From contig CANIZL010000012.1 in assembly GCA_947471985.1 (NCBI GenBank), positions 19,474-83,473 of the forward strand: DNA of 64,000 nucleotides, written 5' to 3'. Positions 58,162 to 64,000 of this stretch are shown in pieces. Made by a program: the position numbers and the translations under genes. This DNA is from Verrucomicrobiota bacterium (lineage in GTDB: Bacteria; Verrucomicrobiota; Verrucomicrobiia; Limisphaerales; UBA9464). The stretch's first letter is position 1. Each line of letters opens with the position of its first letter. Below the pieces are notes generated by a model. That model saw only the letters and a program-made list of their open reading frames with translations. It had not been told where the DNA came from and ran no database searches.

Positions 58162-61100
58162 ATGATTAGTTTCATTGTCCGAAAGATCCTCGGGTCGAAA
58201 AACGACCGCGAGGTGAAGAGGCTTCGTCCGGTGGTCACACAGATCAACGAGCACGAACTTAAACTCCAGTCCGTGTCCGACGAGGACCTCCGGGCGAAGA
58301 CGTCCGCGTGGAAGGCCGAACTCGCGGGAGTCACCGACGATGATGCGCTCAAACGCCGGCTGCTCGAGATTCTGCCTGAGGCGTTTGCGGTGGTGAAGAA
58401 TGCGTGCCGCCGCCTGACCGAACAGAAGGTGAAAATCACCGTCCGGGGACACGAACTCGAATGGGCGATGGTGCCCTTCGACGTGCAACTCATCGGCGGC
58501 ATGGCCCTCCACAAGGGGTCCATCGCGGAGATGCAAACCGGCGAAGGCAAAACCCTCGTCGCCACCCTGCCCACCTACCTCAATGCCCTGACCGGCCGCG
58601 GCGTTCACGTCGTCACCGTCAACGACTACCTGGCCGCCCGCGATGCCGAGTGGATGGGCACGGTCTACCGTTTTCTGGGCCTCACCGTCGGGGTGATCCT
58701 GCACGACATGCCACCCCACGTCCGCCGCCAGATGTACGCGGCCGACATCACCTACGGCACCAACGCGGAATTCGGCTTCGATTACCTGCGCGATAACGGC
58801 ATGGCCACGCGCGCCGAAGAACAGGTCCAACGCGGACATTACTTCGCCATCGTCGACGAAGTCGACTCCATCCTCATCGACGAGGCCCGGACCCCGCTCA
58901 TCATTTCCGGCCCCGCCGTCGTCTCCATCGAACACAAATTCCAGGAGGCGAAACCGATCGTCTCCCAGATCGAGGCTGCCCAGCAGGAGCTGTGCGAGAA
59001 GTTCCTCGTGGAAGCGCGGGAAATCCTCGCCGAGGCGCGTCCCACCGACGGTGGCAATCCGCCCAAGAACGCCGAGGACCTGGAGTTCGAAGCCGGCAAG
59101 CTGCTGCTCCGCGCCAAGATGGGCCAACCCCGGGCCAAGAGCTACCTGGCGCTCATGGAGGAGCCCCGCAATCAGAGCCTCGTCCAACGCGTCGAAGGCC
59201 TGCTGCTCGCCGATCAATCCAAGAAGGATTACTACGCCCAAAAAGAGGAACTCTACTTCGCCATCGAGGAAAAATCCCACGAGGCGGACCTCACGGAAAA
59301 GGGCCGGCTGTTCATTTCCCCCAACGATCCGGACGCGTTCATGCTGCCCGATCTGCCCACGCTCTACCACAACATCGAAACCGGTCCCGAGGCCGATCCG
59401 CACAAGCGCATCGAGGCCAAGGCCAAGATCCAGGCCGAATTCGAGGAGCGGGCATCCACCATTCACGCGATTTCGCAGCTCCTGAAGGCGTACTGCCTCT
59501 ACGAAAAGGACGTCCATTACGTCGTCATGGAGGGCAAGGTGATCATCGTCGACGAAAACACCGGTCGTCTCATGACGGGCCGGCGTTGGTCCGACGGTTT
59601 GCATCAAGCCGTTGAAGCCAAGGAAGGCGTGACGCTGGAAAAGGAAACCCAGACGCTCGCCACGGTGACGATCCAGAACTATTTCCGGCTCTACACCAAG
59701 CTCGCGGGCATGACCGGCACCGCCGAAACCGAGGCGCAGGAATTCTACGACATTTACAAGCTGGGGGTTCTCAGCATCCCGGCCAACCGGCAAAACGTCC
59801 GCAAAGACTCCAACGACACGGTTTACAAAACCAAGCGCGAGAAGTTCGAGGCCGTCGTGCGGGAAATCGGCGAGAAACACAAGGAAGGTCGGCCCGTACT
59901 CGTCGGCACCGTTTCCGTCGATTCCTCCGAGGCCCTGTCGCGCATGCTGACCAAGGCCGGCATCAAGCACAAAGTACTCAACGCCAAGTACCACCAGCAG
60001 GAGGCGGAAATCATCAGCGAAGCCGGTCAAAAGGGCGGCGTCACGATCGCCACCAACATGGCCGGTCGCGGTACCGACATTAAACTGGCGCCCGGCGTCG
60101 GTGAGATCGGCGGCCTCCACGTGCTCGGCACCGAGCGCCATGAGTCCCGCCGCATCGACCGCCAGCTGCGCGGTCGCTGTTCCCGTCAGGGCGATCCCGG
60201 CTCCTCCCACTTCTTCATCTCGCTCGAGGACGATCTAATGCGTCTGTTCGGTTCCGACCGGATCGCCAAGGTCATGGAGCGCATGGGGCTTGAAGAGGGC
60301 CAGGAACTGGAGCATCCGTTGCTGAACCGCTCCATTGAGCAGGCCCAGAAACGCGTCGAACAACACAACTTCATGCAGCGGAAACGCGTGCTGGAGTACG
60401 ACGACGTCATGAACAAGCAGCGCGAAGTCGTGTACGGCTTCCGCAATCAGGTGCTGCACGGGAGCGATGTGCGCGATCGCCTGATGGACATCCTCGAGGA
60501 AGTCGTCCTGGAGAAGGTCCAGCAATTCACCAGCAACGAGACCGACGTCGTGGAATGGAATCTGCGCGGTCTGGGTGACTGGGTGAACCTGAACTTCCCC
60601 GTCGGTGTGCCGGAGACAGCCTTTGAGGAAGTGGCCCGTTCCGGCAAGGAATTGCCGCAGTCCGGCTCCTTGTACGACGGCCTGAACGAACCGCAGTTCG
60701 CCGTGGTGAAGTTCATCCACGACAAGGTGCGCGCGGCCTACGAACTGAAGTCCGGTTTCGAAAAACCCGACGCCATCGCCAGCATCGAGCGTTACACCAT
60801 GCTCGAGGCCATCGACCGCCTCTGGCAGGAACACCTGTACTCGATGGATTCGCTCCGCAGCTCCATCGGTCTGCGCGCCTACGGCCAGAAGGATCCGCTC
60901 ATCGAGTACAAGTCCGAAGCCTACAAGATGTTCGCGGAATTGATGGGCAACATCAAAACCGAGATCTGCGCGAACATCTTCCGCAGCGCCTCCAGCCTGA
61001 TGGCCTTCGAGCAATTCCTCGTCAGCCTGCCCAAACTCCAATCGCACGGCTCCGCCAGTGCGTTCGACGACGCCCGCGCCGCCGCGGAGATCAGCAACGA

Positions 61101-61281
61101 GGGCGGCACGCCCGTGGACGCCGCAACGTTGGCCGCCACCAACGAGGCGCTCGACAACCCCAACGTCGTCGCCCCGACGGTGAAGGGAACCCCCGTGCGC
61201 AACACCACGCCGCGGGTCGGCCGCAACGACCCGTGTCCGTGCGGCAGCACCAAGAAATACAAGAACTGCCACGGCAAGTAA
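58162..61281 (+). CDS. secA: Preprotein translocase ATPase SecA
   Basis: [53 protein letters not shown]-terminal [19 protein letters not shown]. Confidence 0.97.
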   Translation: MISFIVRKILGSKNDREVKRLRPVVTQINEHELKLQSVSDEDLRAKTSAWKAELAGVTDDDALKRRLLEILPEAFAVVKNACRRLTEQKVKITVRGHELEWAMVPFDVQLIGGMALHKGSIAEMQTGEGKTLVATLPTYLNALTGRGVHVVTVNDYLAARDAEWMGTVYRFLGLTVGVILHDMPPHVRRQMYAADITYGTNAEFGFDYLRDNGMATRAEEQVQRGHYFAIVDEVDSILIDEARTPLIISGPAVVSIEHKFQEAKPIVSQIEAAQQELCEKFLVEAREILAEARPTDGGNPPKNAEDLEFEAGKLLLRAKMGQPRAKSYLALMEEPRNQSLVQRVEGLLLADQSKKDYYAQKEELYFAIEEKSHEADLTEKGRLFISPNDPDAFMLPDLPTLYHNIETGPEADPHKRIEAKAKIQAEFEERASTIHAISQLLKAYCLYEKDVHYVVMEGKVIIVDENTGRLMTGRRWSDGLHQAVEAKEGVTLEKETQTLATVTIQNYFRLYTKLAGMTGTAETEAQEFYDIYKLGVLSIPANRQNVRKDSNDTVYKTKREKFEAVVREIGEKHKEGRPVLVGTVSVDSSEALSRMLTKAGIKHKVLNAKYHQQEAEIISEAGQKGGVTIATNMAGRGTDIKLAPGVGEIGGLHVLGTERHESRRIDRQLRGRCSRQGDPGSSHFFISLEDDLMRLFGSDRIAKVMERMGLEEGQELEHPLLNRSIEQAQKRVEQHNFMQRKRVLEYDDVMNKQREVVYGFRNQVLHGSDVRDRLMDILEEVVLEKVQQFTSNETDVVEWNLRGLGDWVNLNFPVGVPETAFEEVARSGKELPQSGSLYDGLNEPQFAVVKFIHDKVRAAYELKSGFEKPDAIASIERYTMLEAIDRLWQEHLYSMDSLRSSIGLRAYGQKDPLIEYKSEAYKMFAELMGNIKTEICANIFRSASSLMAFEQFLVSLPKLQSHGSASAFDDARAAAEISNEGGTPVDAATLAATNEALDNPNVVAPTVKGTPVRNTTPRVGRNDPCPCGSTKKYKNCHGK

Positions 61282-61297
61282 CGCCCGCGCCCAACAC

Positions 61298-61344
61298 CCG
61301 CCATCGCTCGCGCCCGATCGCGATTCGATGGCGGTTTTTTCTTT
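61298..61344 (+). terminator. Rho-independent terminator after secA
   Basis: CCGCCATCG ... CGATGGCGG followed by TTTTTTCTTTT; inner TCGCG/CGCGA stem. Confidence 0.85.
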
Positions 61345-61366
61345 TCAACCCCCGGCACCCCAACCC

Positions 61367-62332
61367 ATGCCCGATCCCGGACTCCCCGCGTCCCCACGCC
61401 CCCTGCTCCTGGCCGGACCAACCGCCTCCGGCAAATCCGCCGTGGCCCTCGAACTGGCCAGGGCCCTGAACGGCGAGATCGTGTCGGTGGATTCCATGCA
61501 GGTGTACCGCGGCCTGGATGTCGGCACGGCGAAACCGAGTGAGGCGGAACTCGCCGCCGTGCCGCACCATCTCATCGACGTCGCCCGGCTCGACGAAACC
61601 TTCGATGCCGCCCGTTTCCTCGCCCTGGCGCAGTCCGCCATTGCCGACATCCAGGCCCGCGACCGGGTCCCCATCCTCTGCGGCGGCACCGGACTTTATT
61701 TCAACGTCTACCTGAATGGTCTCGGCACCGCCCCCGCCCCGGACCCGATCCTCCGTGCCGAATTGGAGGCCACCCCGCTGCCGGCCTTGCTGGACGAACT
61801 CGCCCGCCTCGACCTCGTCACCTTCAACGAGATCGACATCGACAATCGTCGCCGGGTGGTCCGCGCCGTGGAGGTCATTCGATTAACCGGCCAACCCTTC
61901 TCCCAGCAACGCGCCCGTTGGTCGGAACGCGCCCCGGCCTTAATCGGCCGAATGTTTGGCCTGCAACGCGATCGGGACGACCTCGTGCGACGCATCAACC
62001 GGCGCGTCGAAGCCATGTTCGCGGCCGGACTGATTGAGGAAACTCGCGGTCTGCTCGCCGCCGGTCTGGAAAACAATCGCACCGCGATGCAAGCCATCGG
62101 CTACCGCCAGGTGGTCGAACACCTGCAGGGCGAACGCGGCCGACTGGAGACGATCGAATTGATCAAGGTCCGCACCCGGCAGTTTGCCAAGCGTCAGTTG
62201 ACCTGGTTCCGCGGGCAATTGGACCTCACCTGGTTCGACCTTCCCGCCGCCGAATCCCCCGGCGAAACCGCCCGCCGAATCCAGCAGGCCCTGTCCGCCG
62301 AAGAGACTCCCGGGACGAACGGCCGGAGCTGA
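61367..62332 (+). CDS. miaA: tRNA dimethylallyltransferase
   Basis: LLLAGPTASGKSAVALELARAL, EIVSVDSMQVYRGLDVGTAKPS, VPHHLIDVA, ILCGGTGLYF, NRTAMQAIGYRQV. Confidence 0.95.
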   Translation: MPDPGLPASPRPLLLAGPTASGKSAVALELARALNGEIVSVDSMQVYRGLDVGTAKPSEAELAAVPHHLIDVARLDETFDAARFLALAQSAIADIQARDRVPILCGGTGLYFNVYLNGLGTAPAPDPILRAELEATPLPALLDELARLDLVTFNEIDIDNRRRVVRAVEVIRLTGQPFSQQRARWSERAPALIGRMFGLQRDRDDLVRRINRRVEAMFAAGLIEETRGLLAAGLENNRTAMQAIGYRQVVEHLQGERGRLETIELIKVRTRQFAKRQLTWFRGQLDLTWFDLPAAESPGETARRIQQALSAEETPGTNGRS

Positions 62333-62365
62333 GTCCGGCACTTCCCTGCGACCGTCGAGCGTCCT

Positions 62366-63745
62366 TTAAATATCCGCCAAACGGGCCGTGGAATCGCCGA
62401 AGCGCTCCAGCGACTTCACGCCCATGCGATCCGCGAGGCTCAGGAAGAGATTCGTCATCGGCTTGCCGCCGTGTTTGACGTAACGCCCCGAGTTCAAAGT
62501 CCCGCCACCCCCGCCCGCCAGCACCAGCGGCAGATTGAAATGCGTGTGCCGATTGCTGTCCGCATTGCCCGAGCCGTAAACAATCATCGAGTTGTGCAAC
62601 AGGGTCTGCCCGTCGATGTCCCGAATACTCGCGAGTTTTTCCAGGAATTTCCCAAATTGCTCGGCGTACCACTGATCGATTTCCGACAGCTTTTGAATCA
62701 GCTCCGGTTTGTCCTGGTGATGGGAGATATCGTGGTGGCCCTCGGGCACGCCGATGCTCGCGAACGAGCGATTGCTGCCATCGTGCGCGAGGAGCAAGGT
62801 CGCGACCCGCGTGGAATCGGTCTGGAAGGCCAGCACCAGCAGATCATACATCAACTGCATGTGCTGTCCGTAATCGGAAGGAATTCCCGCCGGCGTCGCC
62901 AGGCCCGGATCGCGGACTTCGCCAAACCGCTCCGTGTTCTGAATGCGCTGTTCCACCTCGCGCACGCCGGTGAGGTATTGATCCAGCTTCTCCGCGTCGC
63001 GGGGCGCCAGTCGTCCCTGCAATTCGCGGGCGTCCTCCCGCACAAAATCGAGAATGGAACGTTGCTCCAATTGGCGCCGACGGAACTGAGCCGCCCGCTC
63101 ACCCGGTCCGCCCATGCCAAACAGCCGTTCAAAGGCCAGCCGCGGATTCACCTCCGGCGTCATCGGGGTGCCCGGGGAACTCCAGGAAATGTTGTGCTGA
63201 TAGGCGCAGGAGTATCCGGAGTCACACGCCCCCGCCTTCTGCACCGCGTCGCAGGTCAGCTCCAGGGACGCAAACCGGGTTTCCTTCCCCACCGCCCGGG
63301 CCAGCACCTGATCGATGGAAACGCCCGCCCGGATGTCGGTCGCACTCTTCTTGAGACGCACACCCGTCAGGAAGGTCCCATTGCCCCGGGCATGATCCCC
63401 GCCGCCATCGGTTCCGCCGATGGCCGTCTGGTGATCCAGACCGCCGAGGACCTGCACGTACGAACGCGCTTTGGCCAAGGGTTGCAGGGTGCGGCTCCAC
63501 GCGAAATCCGCACCGGTCTCGGTGGGCCACCACGCCGCGGGAATCGCTCCGTTGGGAAAAAAGAGGAAAGCCGTTCGCAACGGCGCACCGCTCGCTGTGG
63601 TCGCCATCCGCGCCACTGCGGCTTCCCCGGCCAAAGCCCGCCAAGGCCGCAGGGATTCCATCGCCGGCAGCGCCAGGCTCGCGCCCAGGCCCCGCAAAAA
63701 ATGACGGCGGTTCAAGGCCCCAAAGGACGACATATTCGATTTCAT
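62366..63745 (-). CDS. DUF1552 domain protein (Tat-like signal)
   Basis: LNRRHFLRGLGASLALPAMESL, FLFFPNGAIPAAWWPTETG, GHHDISHHQDKPELIQKLSEIDQWYAEQFGKFLEKL. Confidence 0.9.
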   Translation of the reverse strand: MKSNMSSFGALNRRHFLRGLGASLALPAMESLRPWRALAGEAAVARMATTASGAPLRTAFLFFPNGAIPAAWWPTETGADFAWSRTLQPLAKARSYVQVLGGLDHQTAIGGTDGGGDHARGNGTFLTGVRLKKSATDIRAGVSIDQVLARAVGKETRFASLELTCDAVQKAGACDSGYSCAYQHNISWSSPGTPMTPEVNPRLAFERLFGMGGPGERAAQFRRRQLEQRSILDFVREDARELQGRLAPRDAEKLDQYLTGVREVEQRIQNTERFGEVRDPGLATPAGIPSDYGQHMQLMYDLLVLAFQTDSTRVATLLLAHDGSNRSFASIGVPEGHHDISHHQDKPELIQKLSEIDQWYAEQFGKFLEKLASIRDIDGQTLLHNSMIVYGSGNADSNRHTHFNLPLVLAGGGGGTLNSGRYVKHGGKPMTNLFLSLADRMGVKSLERFGDSTARLADI

Positions 63746-64000
63746 GGTTTCAAACGGGCTTCCGTCCGGCCACCCGCAGGGCGGACCGGCTTGGGTTCAA
63801 CTTCACTCGGGCGACGGGTCTTCTGAAAGGGCGCGGAGTCGATAATGGCCTGGAACAGGACCGACGGTCGTCCCTCAGCCGCCACCAGACGCTCCACGAT
63901 CTGGTCCACAGTGGCGACATCGCGATAGTCCAATCCCCGGCCCAGCGCATAGGTCAGCAGTTTGTCGGTCAATGTTCGATAAAAGTCGAGGCGGTGTTCC
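63742..64000 (-). CDS. C-terminal end of DUF1592/DUF1588/DUF1585-type protein (5' end outside window)
   Basis: LTDKLLTYALGRGLDYRDVATVDQIVERL...LFQAIIDSAPFQKTR; ATGA overlap with DUF1552 gene. Confidence 0.82.
   Translation of the reverse strand, partial: EHRLDFYRTLTDKLLTYALGRGLDYRDVATVDQIVERLVAAEGRPSVLFQAIIDSAPFQKTRRPSEVEPKPVRPAGGRTEARLKP

Noticed and set aside
58129-60210. 693 aa minus-strand ORF opposite secA
   Set aside because: Antisense to the conserved secA coding frame; no domain recognised.
61328-61366. Upstream ATG for miaA (MAVFSFQPPAPQP...)
   Set aside because: This ATG lies within the right arm and T-tract of the secA terminator; the start at 61367 is more plausible.

Overview
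This 64 kb, high-GC, gene-dense window looks like a chromosomal segment from the Verrucomicrobia/Planctomycetes neighbourhood. That placement rests on verrucomicrobial-type pseudopilin, PQQ-propeller, DUF1552/DUF1588, CE15-like and OPT genes, and is inference. I support about 50 protein-coding genes. They include a partial thrS, trxA, a GspF-like gene, purS/purQ, an ABC exporter, an S8 protease, parA, hisC, recN, an OPT transporter, two tandem HGSNAT/NagX-like acyltransferases, fabD, an acyl-CoA ligase, hrpB, pgl, a larA-like gene, a sulfatase, dapL, a small GTPase coupled to a hybrid histidine kinase, hrpA, a SUFU protein, rlmI, MBOAT/SGNH genes, secA, miaA and a DUF1552/DUF1585 pair. I recognised no rRNA, tRNA, CRISPR array, transposase or prophage by eye. 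The points most worth a second look are: (i) an Ras/Rab-like GTPase with an atypical G3 motif, overlapping by 4 bp a hybrid histidine kinase with a putative degenerate Hpt; (ii) a degenerate ~190-200 bp tandem array containing a triple-hairpin palindromic element upstream of pgl; (iii) direct and inverted copies of a ~45 bp repeat after rlmI; (iv) a small ORF bracketed by two very strong hairpins, with a possible structured RNA upstream; (v) a canonical terminator inside the first codons of a gspF-like ORF; (vi) U-tract-less perfect hairpins after several gene ends. All assignments come from reading the sequence and from memory of families. No searches or folding calculations were run.
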